DNA from: Actinopolymorpha cephalotaxi
Lineage (GTDB): Bacteria; Actinomycetota; Actinomycetes; Propionibacteriales; Actinopolymorphaceae
Assembly: GCF_013408535.1 (NCBI RefSeq)
Contig: NZ_JACBZA010000001.1
Coordinates: 5,912,850 to 5,976,849, forward strand
Length of the DNA: 64,000 nt
Reading direction: 5' to 3'
Position 1 is the first letter of the stretch; each line of letters starts with the position of its first letter. The notes under the pieces are model-generated. The model was not told where the DNA came from. It saw only the letters and a program-made list of their open reading frames with translations, and searched no databases. Positions 50,330-59,414 of the stretch are shown one piece after another. Both the position numbers and the translations under genes were made by a program.

Positions 50330-51610
50330 ATGGCGCCCAACCGACGCACGTTTCTCGCGGCGGCCTCTGGACTCCTTGGCACCGCACTCCTCGGCACGTC
50401 CGGTTGTGGTGCCCGGGGCTCCTACCTCACTCCCGAAGGCACCATCAGCCTTTGGTACTGGAACCGTTCGATCAGCGACACCCTGCTGGCGAAGACGCCC
50501 AAGGCGACCGGCGTCAGACTGGTTCCGCAGAAGATCGGCGGGGACTTCAAGTCGAAGTTCCTCACCAGCCTGGCCGGCAAGGCCTACATCCCCGACATCG
50601 TCGGACTGAACGAGGACGTCGCGACGTACTTCCCCGACGCCGACCAGTTCGTCGACCTGTTCGACGTCGGCGCCAAGGACGTCGAGTCGGAGTTCCTCGA
50701 CTGGAAGTGGCAGCGCGGGGTCACCCCCGACGGCCGGATGGTCGGCTTCCCGATGGACACCGGGCCGACGGCGCTCTTCTACCGGGCCGACCTCTTCGAG
50801 AAGGCCGGACTGCCCAGTGAGCCCGACCAGGTGGCGCAGGCGATGGACACCTGGGAGAAGTACCTCGAGGCGGGCTCGACCCTGGTCAAGAAGATGCCGA
50901 AGAAGACGTACATGATGCCGAACGTCGACATGGTCTACAACCAGGCGCTGGCCCAGCAGGGCAAGCGCTACATGGACGAGAAGAACAAGTTCATCGGCGA
51001 CGGCCCGCAGGTGCGCGAACCCTGGGACCTGGCGGTGGACGCGTACCGCCGCAGGATCACCTCCAACACCAACGACTGGACCAGCGACTGGAACGCCGCC
51101 ATGAGCACCGGCCGGGTGGCGTCGTTCGTCGGCGCGGTCTGGATGGGCCAGGTCCTCACCGACGCGGCCTCCGGCACCGCCGGCAAGTGGCGGGTCTGCC
51201 GGGCACCCGGCGGCGCGGGCAACAGCGGCGGCTCGTTCCTCGGCATCCCGAAGTCGTGCCGCGACCCCGAGGCCGCGTTCAAGGTGATCCGGTATCTCCA
51301 GTCGCCGGAGAACCAGGTGGTGTACGGGCTGAACGAGATGCAGCTCTACCCCTCCGCGATCGCCGCGATCGACGACCGGCGGGCGCAGGTGAAGGACAAG
51401 TTCTACGGCGGGCAGGTCATCAACGAGGTCTTCGGCACCTCGGCGAAAGCAGTCAAGCCGGTCTACCTCAGTCCCTACGACAACGTCGTCGGGCCGGCGT
51501 TCTCCGACCAGATCACCAACATCTGGAGCGCCGGAAAGAACCCGGACCGGGCGTGGAAGGACGCGCTCACCGAAGCCGACCGACAGCTCTCCCACCTGGG
51601 GTTGATCTGA
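50330..51610 (+). CDS. ABC sugar transporter substrate-binding lipoprotein (family 1)
   Basis: A 426-residue binding protein with a twin-arginine-like signal (NRRTFLAAASGLLG) ending in a lipobox-like LLGTSGC. The SBP_bac_1 fold shows GTISLWYWNRSISDTLLAKT, IPDIVGLNEDVATYFPDADQ, TGPTALFYRADLFEKAGLPS and SSGSFLGIPKS-like sequence (SGGSFLGIPKSC). ATG at 50330 with GAGGTG upstream. Two MsmF/MsmG-type permeases follow. No ATPase gene is present; such systems usually share a MsiK-type ATPase encoded elsewhere. The ligand is probably an oligosaccharide, unidentified. Confidence 0.92.
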   Translation: MAPNRRTFLAAASGLLGTALLGTSGCGARGSYLTPEGTISLWYWNRSISDTLLAKTPKATGVRLVPQKIGGDFKSKFLTSLAGKAYIPDIVGLNEDVATYFPDADQFVDLFDVGAKDVESEFLDWKWQRGVTPDGRMVGFPMDTGPTALFYRADLFEKAGLPSEPDQVAQAMDTWEKYLEAGSTLVKKMPKKTYMMPNVDMVYNQALAQQGKRYMDEKNKFIGDGPQVREPWDLAVDAYRRRITSNTNDWTSDWNAAMSTGRVASFVGAVWMGQVLTDAASGTAGKWRVCRAPGGAGNSGGSFLGIPKSCRDPEAAFKVIRYLQSPENQVVYGLNEMQLYPSAIAAIDDRRAQVKDKFYGGQVINEVFGTSAKAVKPVYLSPYDNVVGPAFSDQITNIWSAGKNPDRAWKDALTEADRQLSHLGLI

Positions 51611-51611
51611 C

Positions 51612-52583
51612 ATGGCCACCACGACGCCGCTGACCGCTCCGGCGCAGGCACCGGAGGAGCGCCGCTCGACCGGCAACCACGCCGGGCGCTCGAAGTCCGA
51701 ACTGCTGTCTCTCTACGCCGCGATCTCGCCCTTCTACATCCTGTTCGCGATCTTCGGGTTGTTCCCGATCGGCTTCTCGCTCTACCTTTCGTTCCAGAAC
51801 TGGAACGGCATCGGGGCGATGAGGTTCGTCGGGCTCGCGCAGTACCAGTTCATGCTGTCGGACCCGATCTTCTGGAAGTCGATCGTCAACACCTTCCAGA
51901 TCTGGTTCATCTCCACCATCCCGATGCTGTTCTTCGCGCTGGTCATCGCGTTCATGCTGAACCAGCAGATCCGCGGCCGCAGCGCCTACCGAATCGCGTA
52001 CTTCATCCCCAACGTCACCTCGATCGTGGCGATCGCGATCATCTTCGGCTCGATCTTCAGCAACAACTTCGGCCTGCTGAACGCCGCCCTGGAAGGGCTG
52101 CACCTGGACACGGTCGAGTGGCTGAACACACCATGGGGCATCAAGGTCGCCATTGCCGCCATGGTGATCTGGCGATGGACCGGCTACAACGCGATCATCT
52201 ATCTCGCCGGTCTGCAGGCGATCCCGACGGAGTTGTACGAGGCCGCGAAGGTCGACGGGGCGAACCTGTGGCAGGTCTTCTTCCGCATCACGGTTCCGCT
52301 GCTGCGCCCGATCATCCTGTTCACCGTCATCACCTCCACCATCGGCGGCATGCAGTTGTTCACCGAGCCGCAGGTGCTCGTCGGCAACGGCGGCGGCCCG
52401 GGCTCGGAGGGCTCGACGATGGTGCTCTACCTGTACCAACAGGCGTTCATCAACAACCAGTTCGGCTACGGCGCCGCGATCGGCTGGGGCCTGTTCGTCA
52501 TCATGATTCTGTTCTCGCTGATCAACTGGCGGCTGGTGCAGGGCGCCGGTAACCGGGGTTCGCGGAAGGGAGTGCGCGCATGA
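51612..52583 (+). CDS. sugar ABC permease (MalF/MsmF type)
   Basis: A 323-residue permease with six helices: LYAAISPFYILFAIFGLFPI, a second around FQIWFISTIPMLFFALVIAF, and the coupling EAA loop PTELYEAAKVDGANLWQVFF. It starts with ATG one base after the binding-protein stop, and its own end overlaps the next permease by 4 bp (ATGA). A Thr/Pro leader of 25 residues precedes the first helix. Confidence 0.93.
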   Translation: MATTTPLTAPAQAPEERRSTGNHAGRSKSELLSLYAAISPFYILFAIFGLFPIGFSLYLSFQNWNGIGAMRFVGLAQYQFMLSDPIFWKSIVNTFQIWFISTIPMLFFALVIAFMLNQQIRGRSAYRIAYFIPNVTSIVAIAIIFGSIFSNNFGLLNAALEGLHLDTVEWLNTPWGIKVAIAAMVIWRWTGYNAIIYLAGLQAIPTELYEAAKVDGANLWQVFFRITVPLLRPIILFTVITSTIGGMQLFTEPQVLVGNGGGPGSEGSTMVLYLYQQAFINNQFGYGAAIGWGLFVIMILFSLINWRLVQGAGNRGSRKGVRA

Positions 52584-53416
52584 ACGCCACCGCCACCCAG
52601 CGCGTCTGGTCCGTCGTCACCCATGTGCTGCTCCTGTTCGGCGTGGCCATCTCGATCTTCCCGTTCTACTGGATGTTCGTGATGGCCAGCCGGACGACGG
52701 AGGACATCTTCAAGTTCCCGCCGGAACTCCTGCCGGGCACCCACCTGCTGGAGAACATCGGCAAGGTCTTCGACAGCGTGAACCTGCTCGGCTCCACCGC
52801 CAACACGATCTTCGTGGCGGTGGTGACGACGGTGCTGGTGTTGTTCTTCGACTCGATCGCGGCGTTCGCGTTCGCGAAGTTCGACTTCCCGGCCAAGAAC
52901 CTGCTGTTCGTCGTGCTGCTGGTGACGTTCATGATCCCGTCCCAGCTGTCCACGGTGCCGTCGTTCGTCATCATGGCGAACTTCGGCTGGGTGGGTTCGT
53001 TCCAGGCACTGATCGTGCCCGGTGCGGTGAACGCGTTCGGCATCTTCCTGCTCCGGCAGTACGCCCAGGGTGCGGTGAGCGCGGAGTTGCTGGACGCCGC
53101 CCGGATCGACGGCTGCAACTTCTGGCGGCAGTACTGGCACGTGGCGGTTCCGCTGCTGCGGCCGGCGCTGGCGTTCCTCGGGATCTTCACCTTCATCAAC
53201 GCCTGGAACGACTACTTCTGGCCGTTGGTGGTGCTGATCGACCCGGGTCGCCAGACGCTGCAGGTGGCGCTGTCGCAGCTGAACGGCCTCTACAACACCG
53301 ATTACAGCATGGTGATGGCCGGCACGCTGCTCGCGGTGATCCCGCTGATCATCGTGTTCTTCCTCGGTGCCCGGCAGTTCCTCGCCGACCTCGCGGCGGG
53401 TGCTGTCAAGCAGTAG
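52580..53416 (+). CDS. sugar ABC permease (MalG/MsmG type)
   Basis: A 278-residue permease with six helices, beginning VVTHVLLLFGVAISIFPFYW, and the coupling loop SAELLDAARIDGCNFWRQYW. LTFINAWNDYFWPLVV-like sequence (FTFINAWNDYFWPLVVLIDP) before the last helix is typical of MalG-type subunits. It ends the operon; a strong terminator follows 59 bp later. Confidence 0.93.
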   Translation: MNATATQRVWSVVTHVLLLFGVAISIFPFYWMFVMASRTTEDIFKFPPELLPGTHLLENIGKVFDSVNLLGSTANTIFVAVVTTVLVLFFDSIAAFAFAKFDFPAKNLLFVVLLVTFMIPSQLSTVPSFVIMANFGWVGSFQALIVPGAVNAFGIFLLRQYAQGAVSAELLDAARIDGCNFWRQYWHVAVPLLRPALAFLGIFTFINAWNDYFWPLVVLIDPGRQTLQVALSQLNGLYNTDYSMVMAGTLLAVIPLIIVFFLGARQFLADLAAGAVKQ

Positions 53417-53474
53417 TTGACAGGTGGTGAACGCGGTCCGCGCGTAGTGGACCTCGGCTGGAACGACCGTCCGT

Positions 53475-53519
53475 GGAGCGGCCGGCGACAACGACGTCGC
53501 CGGCCGCTCCCGTCGTTTT
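53475..53519 (+). terminator. strong intrinsic terminator of the sugar importer operon
   Basis: A perfect 15-bp stem GGAGCGGCCGGCGAC/GTCGCCGGCCGCTCC with a 6-nt loop (53475-53510) is followed within a few bases by TTTT. It is the clearest rho-independent terminator in the window. Confidence 0.85.
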
Positions 53520-53583
53520 CGTGGGCGCCCGGTGGGCGGGCGATGGGCGGGCGAGAGGCCTTCGCCGCGGCTATCCTCGACCG

Positions 53584-54633
53584 GTGAAGAGACGCGGACC
53601 GAGCAGGCGGGGCGGCAACGCCATGCTGCCGCGTGGAGTCCGCGCCCTCCTTCCGGTGCTGGGCGCGAGCGGCGGTGCCGGGCGTTCGGCGCTGGCCGGG
53701 CTGCTCGCCCAGGTGCTCGCGCCGACCACCCGCACGGTGCTGGTCGACACGGTACCCAGGGGTGCCTCGCCGTGGGCGGACTGGCTCGGTCTCGGTGTTG
53801 CCCACGGTGCTGCCGGAGACGTCGCCGGTGACCAGTCGGTCGGCCTGCCCGCGGCGCTGGTCTCTCCCGGCCGAGCGCTCGACCCCGACGCGGTGCGGGG
53901 CGCCGCGCTGCGCCGGCCCGTCCCCGTGCGCCGGCGCAGGCGGGGCGACGACCTGCCCGACCTCGGCGCGGACGCGGCCGACGGACCGGGGTACGACGTG
54001 CTCACCGACGCCCGGCCGTGGACCCGGGCGCCGGTCGCGGTGCCCGAGGACCCCCGGTGGTACGCCCATCTGCTGGAGACCGGCGGCTGGTTCGCCGGGG
54101 TCGTGGACACCTCCACACCGGTCGCGCTCGCCCACGTCGCCGCCCGCAACGCCGCCCGGCCCTCGGCCCTGGACGAGTGGGCCGGGCGGCCGGACGCGGT
54201 GCCCGTGCTGGTCACCTCGGCGAGCGGGTTCGGCGCGGCCGCCCTGGCCCGGCTGGTCCAGGTGCTCGAACACGACGGCCTGGCCGTCGACCGGATGGTG
54301 GCCGCGGTGGTCGAGGTCGCCGGCACCGACCCGCCGCGCTGGATGGACGGCGAGCTCGAGCCGGTACGCCGGCGCCTCGCCGCCGTCGTCCGCGTCCCCC
54401 ACGACAAGGCGATCCGCGCGGACGGGCTGGCCCGGCTCGACGACCTCGCGCCGGCCACCCTCGCCGCGGCCCAGGAGATCGTGACCAGGGCCGCGGAACT
54501 CGTGCGCCCGGGTCCCGCGGCGGAGGCGCCGACGTCGGCGGCGCCCACGGGCCGGCCGACGCCCCCGCCCGTACGCCATCGGGGACCGGAGAGTCCGGAA
54601 TCCCCACAGCCCGGTTGGGTGCCCAGGCGCTAG
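53584..54633 (+). CDS. ParA/MinD-like protein with a degenerate P-loop
   Basis: A 349-residue protein that starts like a SIMIBI ATPase (LLPVLGASGGAGRSALAGLL, then TRTVLVDTVPRGASPWADWL). The P-loop lysine is replaced by arginine (GGAGRS), and the following conserved Asp of switch I is also uncertain. Later segments (WFAGVVDTSTPVALAHVAAR, AVPVLVTSASGFGAAALARL) follow the fold. A Pro-rich tail ends it. GTG at 53584; an ATG at 53623 is possible. Such proteins occur next to actinobacterial secretion or plasmid-like genes, but here it stands alone, 12 kb from the VirB genes. ATP binding may be lost. Confidence 0.6.
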   Translation: MKRRGPSRRGGNAMLPRGVRALLPVLGASGGAGRSALAGLLAQVLAPTTRTVLVDTVPRGASPWADWLGLGVAHGAAGDVAGDQSVGLPAALVSPGRALDPDAVRGAALRRPVPVRRRRRGDDLPDLGADAADGPGYDVLTDARPWTRAPVAVPEDPRWYAHLLETGGWFAGVVDTSTPVALAHVAARNAARPSALDEWAGRPDAVPVLVTSASGFGAAALARLVQVLEHDGLAVDRMVAAVVEVAGTDPPRWMDGELEPVRRRLAAVVRVPHDKAIRADGLARLDDLAPATLAAAQEIVTRAAELVRPGPAAEAPTSAAPTGRPTPPPVRHRGPESPESPQPGWVPRR

Positions 54634-54652
54634 CGACAGGGGTTCCGCGTGG

Positions 54653-55318
54653 TCAGCCCAGCCAGCCGGGCCGCACCAACCCGGCCTCGTACGCGAACAC
54701 CACCAGCTGCGCCCGGTCGCGCGCGCCCAGCTTGATCATCGCCCGGCTGACGTGCGTCTTCGCGGTCGCCGGGCTGACCACCAGCCGGGCGGCGATCTCG
54801 TCGTTGGACAGCCCCTCGGCCACCAGCGCGAGCACCTCGCGCTCGCGTTCGGTCAGCGCCGCCAGGTCGGCGCCGCGTACCGGCTCCTTCGACCGGCTGG
54901 CGAACTCCGCGATCAGCCGGCGGGTCACTCCCGGCGACAGCAGCGCGTCCCCGGAGGCCACCGCGCGGACGCCGCGCAGCAGCTCCACCGGCTCGGTGTC
55001 CTTGACCAGGAACCCGCTCGCGCCCGTCCGCAACGCCTCGAAGACGTACTCGTCCAGGTCGAACGTGGTCAGGATGACGACGTGCACGCCGGCGAGCTCG
55101 GGTTCGGCGACGATCCGGCGGGTGGCCTCCAGCCCGTCCACGTCGGGCATCCGGATGTCCATCAGGACGACGTCCGGCCGCTTCGCCAGCGCGTGCTCCA
55201 CCGCCTGGCCGCCGTCCGCGGCCTCGGCGACCACCTCGATGTCGGGTTCGGCGTCCAGCAGGGACCGGAAACCAGCGCGGACCAGCGCCTGGTCGTCGGC
55301 GAGCAGGACCGAGATCAT
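54653..55318 (-). CDS. NarL/LuxR-type response regulator
   Basis: A 221-residue regulator with receiver residues Asp8/Asp9, phosphoacceptor Asp54 (VVLMDIRMPDVDGLEA), LTTF and FLVKDTE, plus a LuxR helix-turn-helix (ALTEREREVLALVAEGLSND, EIAARLVVSPATAKTHVSRA). Its ATG at 55318 overlaps the end of the kinase gene by 4 bp. It is a paralogue of the regulator at 28673-29323 but clearly distinct in sequence. Confidence 0.93.
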   Translation of the reverse strand: MISVLLADDQALVRAGFRSLLDAEPDIEVVAEAADGGQAVEHALAKRPDVVLMDIRMPDVDGLEATRRIVAEPELAGVHVVILTTFDLDEYVFEALRTGASGFLVKDTEPVELLRGVRAVASGDALLSPGVTRRLIAEFASRSKEPVRGADLAALTEREREVLALVAEGLSNDEIAARLVVSPATAKTHVSRAMIKLGARDRAQLVVFAYEAGLVRPGWLG

Positions 55319-56514
55319 GGTGCTCCCTCCCGCGGTAACTCCGCGTACACCCGGAAACCTCCGCCGGGCAATGGTCCTACGTGCAGCCGCCCGCCGAGCG
55401 CCCCGACGCGTTCACGCATGCCGGGCAGGCCACTGCCGCCACTGCCTGTGCCGCCACCGCCGGCCAGTGCCGTCGGCGTACCGCAGCCGTCGTCGGTCAC
55501 CTCGACCGTCACGATCTCGTCGGAGTACGCGACGCGCACCACGGCCGAGCGAGCGCCCGCGTGCCGGAGGACGTTGGTGAGCGCCTCCTGCACGATCCGG
55601 TACGCCGCGGTGTCGACGCTGGACGGCAGCGGCTCCGGCGTCCCCTCCACGTCCACCCGGACGTCGAGCCCGGCCGCCTGGGTACGCGCCACCAGTTCGG
55701 TCAGCCGGCGCAGGCTGGGCGCGGGCCGGCGCGGACCGGGTTCGTCGACCTGGCGCAGGACTCCGAGCACCGACCTGAGCTCGACCAGCGCCTCCTTGCT
55801 GGCCTGCTTGATCGCGGTCAGCGCGGTCCGGGCCTGCTCGGGCTGGGCGTCCATCAGGTGCAGCGCCACCCCGGCTTGCACGTTGATCAGCGAGATGTTG
55901 TGCGCCACCACGTCGTGCAGCTCGCGGGCGATCCGTACGCGTTCCTCGCTGACCCGGCCCGCGGCCTCGGCCGCCTTGGCCCGCCGGCTCTCCTCGACGC
56001 GTTCCTCGCGGATGCGGTTGAGCTCGGAGCCGATCAGCACCGCCAGCAGCCAGCCGGCGACCACGATCGCCGCGATGAGGCCGGGACCCTCGCCGGACTC
56101 CCAGCGGTAGGCGATGTGGCCGAAGTACACCGCGCCCGCGGTCAGCCAGGCCGCCAAGCGGTGGCCGTACCGCACCGCCTCGAACAACGCCACGATCGCG
56201 GAGAGGAAGAACGGGCCGTACGGATAGCCGATCAGGATGTAGGCGAACGACACCCCCATCACGAAGTACAGCGCGGCGACCGGCCGGGCCCGGCGGAACA
56301 CCAGGGCGGCCGGGCCGAGGAGCAGCAGCGTGATCGCCAGCGCGTCGACCGGTCTGGTGCCCGGCTGGTTGTGCGCGGCGCCGAGCGTGCCGGCCACCTG
56401 GATCACCGCCACCGCGATCGGCAGCTTGATCGGCCACGACCCCACCGCGCGCCCGGCGTCCCGGGCGGCCCGCCACCGGGAGCCGGCGTCGGCGGGGGGC
56501 GGCGGAGTGGTCAC
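55315..56514 (-). CDS. NarL-type sensor histidine kinase
   Basis: A 399-residue kinase with five to six membrane helices (PIAVAVIQVAGTLGAAHN, ALAITLLLLGPAALVFRRA, PYGPFFLSAIVALFEAV, GLIAAIVVAGWLLAVLIGSE), the HisKA_3 box ERVRIARELHDVVAHNISLI (His200), and an HATPase domain with IVQEALTNVLRHAGARSAVV and SGLPGMRERVGALGG. GTG at 56514 lacks an obvious ribosome binding site. It pairs with the response regulator directly downstream. Confidence 0.92.
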   Translation of the reverse strand: MTTPPPPADAGSRWRAARDAGRAVGSWPIKLPIAVAVIQVAGTLGAAHNQPGTRPVDALAITLLLLGPAALVFRRARPVAALYFVMGVSFAYILIGYPYGPFFLSAIVALFEAVRYGHRLAAWLTAGAVYFGHIAYRWESGEGPGLIAAIVVAGWLLAVLIGSELNRIREERVEESRRAKAAEAAGRVSEERVRIARELHDVVAHNISLINVQAGVALHLMDAQPEQARTALTAIKQASKEALVELRSVLGVLRQVDEPGPRRPAPSLRRLTELVARTQAAGLDVRVDVEGTPEPLPSSVDTAAYRIVQEALTNVLRHAGARSAVVRVAYSDEIVTVEVTDDGCGTPTALAGGGGTGSGGSGLPGMRERVGALGGRLHVGPLPGGGFRVYAELPREGAP

Positions 56515-56573
56515 GACAGGAACGCTAGGCCACGACGGTCGCGGTCGGCATCCGTCGGGGGCAGGCGGCCTGC

Positions 56574-57689
56574 CTACGACGTGGGGAGTACGGCGTCTTC
56601 CGACGTACCCGGCTCGGCCGGCTCGGCCGCCGCCAGCAGCTTCCAGAAGTCCGCGACCCGGAGCGAACCGGGCGGATCGCCCGCCCGGGCCGCCTGGTTG
56701 GCGAGCCGGCGGACGAGTTCGTTGGCGGGGGTGGGTACGCCGTGCAGGCGGCCGAGCAACACGATCTCGCCGTTGAGGTGGTCGGCCTCGATCGCCCCGG
56801 TGGACCGGGCCAGGCTCTGCCAGGACGAGCTCCCGGTCCGCGACCGGCCGTTGACCGGGCGGACCTGGATCAGGTCGCCGCGCCGGGCCCGGTCCTCCGC
56901 GAACGACATGAACTCGATCCCGGCCGCCTCGAGCACGGCGGAACCCTCCGCGCGCAGCCGCTCGACGATCTCCTGCGGATTCTCGCCGTCACCGTCGCCG
57001 GACCGGCCGCACAGCGCGTCGACGGCGTTGCCGAGGTTGCCGAGCAGTTTGACGTACTTGCCGCGCATGATGTCCGGCCGCGGCTCGCAGGCGAACGTCG
57101 CGGACCGGAACGCGGCGGCGATCCGCTCGGCGGTCTCGTCCACCCCGTGCGGGTAGCGGCCCAGGTCGAGGATCCCGGTCACCGGCGCGGACTGCGCCTG
57201 CACCACACCGGGCGTGAGGTGGGTCGCGGGGAACATCACGTGCACGCCGTAGACGTGTGCGAAGTGCCGCAGGACGGTGGGCTCGTTGGCCACGCCGTTC
57301 TGTACGCACACCACCGGCGTCGCCGGGTCGGCCACGGCGGCGAGGGCGCGGACCGCCGCATCGGTGTCGGTGCTCTTCATCGCGAGCAGCACGACGTCGC
57401 CCGGGCGCCAGTCGACCTCGTCCGGCCCGGAGACCGCGGGGATGGGCAGCGTCTGAGTGCCGTCGGGCGACTCCACCCGCAGGCCGTCGGCCCTGATCGC
57501 GGCCAGGTGCGCGCCACGCGCGATCAGCACGACCTCGTGCCCGGCCGCGTGCAGCCGGGCACCGAGTACGCCGCCGATCGCGCCGGCGCCGTACACGACG
57601 AATCGCCGCACCTCTGGGTTGCCGCCTGGGTTGCCGCCTGGGTTGCCGCCTGGGTTGCCGCCTGGGTTGCCGGGATGATCCGAAGCCAC
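56574..57689 (-). CDS. 2-dehydropantoate 2-reductase family protein (PanE/ApbA-like)
   Basis: A 371-residue NADPH-dependent reductase. The Rossmann motif FVVYGAGAIGGVLGARLHAA, AMKSTDTDAAVRAL, the catalytic-type lysine region (GKYVKLLGNLGNAVDAL) and a C-terminal helical domain (STGAIEADHLNGEIVLLGRL) are visible. PanE makes pantoate for coenzyme A, but many homologues act on other ketoacids and no pan genes are nearby. GTG at 57689 gives an unusual N-terminus with four GGNP repeats before the Rossmann strand. An ATG closer to the domain is absent. Confidence 0.85.
   Translation of the reverse strand: MASDHPGNPGGNPGGNPGGNPGGNPEVRRFVVYGAGAIGGVLGARLHAAGHEVVLIARGAHLAAIRADGLRVESPDGTQTLPIPAVSGPDEVDWRPGDVVLLAMKSTDTDAAVRALAAVADPATPVVCVQNGVANEPTVLRHFAHVYGVHVMFPATHLTPGVVQAQSAPVTGILDLGRYPHGVDETAERIAAAFRSATFACEPRPDIMRGKYVKLLGNLGNAVDALCGRSGDGDGENPQEIVERLRAEGSAVLEAAGIEFMSFAEDRARRGDLIQVRPVNGRSRTGSSSWQSLARSTGAIEADHLNGEIVLLGRLHGVPTPANELVRRLANQAARAGDPPGSLRVADFWKLLAAAEPAEPGTSEDAVLPTS
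57616..57671 (-). repeat. 12-bp in-frame repeat encoding GGNP units
   Basis: Four perfect copies of GGGTTGCCGCCT (plus strand) and an 8-bp partial copy lie at the 5' end of the PanE-like gene, giving GNPGGNPGGNPGGNP. Exact repetition suggests copy-number variation at the N-terminus. Confidence 0.85.
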
Positions 57690-57792
57690 GGACCGAGCCT
57701 GCCAGCCCCCTGCCCGGATCGCCAGTCCGTGTCCGCCGGTGCTCCCGGCAGTCACCCACGGGGGCCCGCCCGCCGATCAGGCAGTACGGACG

Positions 57793-59376
57793 TCAGCCGC
57801 GTGGCGGGATCTGCGGCGGCCTTCCCTCCACGGTGACCAGCCGGCCGGTACCCAGCGACCCCACGGCGGGCAGGTCGACCACTCGTGCGGAGCGCTCACG
57901 GGCGAGCCGCCGGACACCCGCCGGTGGGAGCTGGTCGCGGCCGTGTGCGAACACGAGGTACGACACCGGCGTGTTCGGCGGGAGGTCACCGGCTGCCGCC
58001 TGGGTCAGCGTGGCCGTCGCGCAGCCGGAGTACCACCCGACCTCGGGCTGGTAACCGGTCACCACGACGCACCGCCCGGCCGAGCCGGTGAATCCCGCCG
58101 AGTCGCCGGCCGCTCCACCGGACTCCGCCGCCACTGCCGCGGCCGCCGCCACCAGCGACTCCCGCTCGCTGGTCACGTCGCGCAGCGGTCCGCGGGCGAC
58201 GAGCAGACCGGTCACCGGCAACGTCGCCACCGCGCCGGCGGCCAGCGCACCGAGCAGCAGCCGTGCGCGGGCGCGGGCCAACTCCGCCAGGCCCGCGACG
58301 CCGGCCAGGGTCAGCAGGAACACCGACATGAACACGAACCTCGGCTCTCCGTGCGCCGCCAGCCCGATGAGGACGACGAGCGCGACGCCGGCGAACACCA
58401 CGAACACCGTGCGGCGGTCCTCCGGTCGCGGTCTGCGGCGGACCAGCCGCCACACCGCGAGCGCCCCCGCGACCAGACCGGCGGCCATCACTACCCCGCC
58501 CCACGGCCCGGCAAGTTTCACGGGGAACATCCGCAGGTAGAACAGCAGGCCGCCGAAGCCCTCCGAGTGCCCCGCGCCGGCGGATGCCCGCACCATGCCG
58601 AGCGGCGATCCGGTCAGACGGTCGGCGAGGACGAGGTGCGGCGCCAGTCCCACCGCCAGCACCGCGGCCGCGCCGAGCAGACCGCGCCACCGGGCCAGCC
58701 AGGCGCGCGGCCCCCAGGCCACCGCGGCGGCGAGGGCCAGGGCGAGGACGCCCGCGACCGCGCCGTACCGCAGATAGAACGCTCCGAGCACGAACCCGGC
58801 CGCGGCCGGCAACCACCGGTCTCCGCCTCCGGCCCGATGGGAGCCGGTACGCCGCGCCGGCAGCGCGCTGCCTTCCTGGGCGCGCACCAGGCAGTACGCC
58901 GCGCCGGCCAGCAGCCCGGCGGTCCCGACATCGGTGAGGAACTCCGGGATCCGGCGGACGAACCCCGGTCCGGACAGCACCAGCAGGGCGGTCACGGCGC
59001 CGCGCGCGGGGCCGAGCAGGCCGATTCCGACCCAGCAGAACAGGCCGAACGCCAGCAGCGCCAGGAGCAGCCCCACGACCCGGACGGACGTCACGCTCCC
59101 GTGTACCGCGAGCGCGGCGTAGCCGAGCGCCGGCAGCCCGGGCGCGCGATGAATGCCCCACTGCGCGCTCGGCGCTCCCGTGAGCCAGGACCGCGCCTTG
59201 GCCGCGTAGACCGCCTCGTCGTGCCCGAGGTAGGGGAGCGACGGCTGGAGTGCCGCCCAGACAACGGCGGTGAGCACGAGGACGCCGACCACGAAAGCCC
59301 AGGTCGGAGGCCTGCGCGAGAGCCAACCCACGCCGTTTGTCCGTATCGCAGACTCTGATTTCAGTATTCGAGACAT
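57793..59376 (-). CDS. GT39/ArnT-like membrane glycosyltransferase
   Basis: A 527-residue polytopic protein of the dolichyl/undecaprenyl-phosphate-sugar transferase class (GT-C fold, ArnT/PMT-like). The first extracytoplasmic loop carries the catalytic acidic pair (LPYLGHDEAVYAAKARSWLT), followed by IHRAPGLPALGYAALAVHG, and later FGGLLFYLRMFPVKLAGPWG. About 11 helices and a soluble C-terminal domain follow. ATG at 59376, though its ribosome binding site (GAAGG) is very close; a TTG at 59397 is an alternative. It diverges from the SAM-IV-controlled operon. The sugar acceptor is unknown. Confidence 0.8.
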   Translation of the reverse strand: MSRILKSESAIRTNGVGWLSRRPPTWAFVVGVLVLTAVVWAALQPSLPYLGHDEAVYAAKARSWLTGAPSAQWGIHRAPGLPALGYAALAVHGSVTSVRVVGLLLALLAFGLFCWVGIGLLGPARGAVTALLVLSGPGFVRRIPEFLTDVGTAGLLAGAAYCLVRAQEGSALPARRTGSHRAGGGDRWLPAAAGFVLGAFYLRYGAVAGVLALALAAAVAWGPRAWLARWRGLLGAAAVLAVGLAPHLVLADRLTGSPLGMVRASAGAGHSEGFGGLLFYLRMFPVKLAGPWGGVVMAAGLVAGALAVWRLVRRRPRPEDRRTVFVVFAGVALVVLIGLAAHGEPRFVFMSVFLLTLAGVAGLAELARARARLLLGALAAGAVATLPVTGLLVARGPLRDVTSERESLVAAAAAVAAESGGAAGDSAGFTGSAGRCVVVTGYQPEVGWYSGCATATLTQAAAGDLPPNTPVSYLVFAHGRDQLPPAGVRRLARERSARVVDLPAVGSLGTGRLVTVEGRPPQIPPRG

Positions 59377-59401
59377 ACCTTCGGCCGTTCCCGACAACCG
59401 T

Positions 59402-59407
59402 TACTGT
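59402..59407 (+). promoter_or_regulatory. possible -10 (TACTGT) of the SAM-IV-controlled operon
   Basis: TACTGT ends eight bases before GGTCACGAG, the first paired bases of the riboswitch, which is the spacing expected for transcription starting at the aptamer. The -35 side is weak (TTCGGC with a 16-bp spacer). Confidence 0.4.
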
Positions 59408-59414
59408 GACTTCC

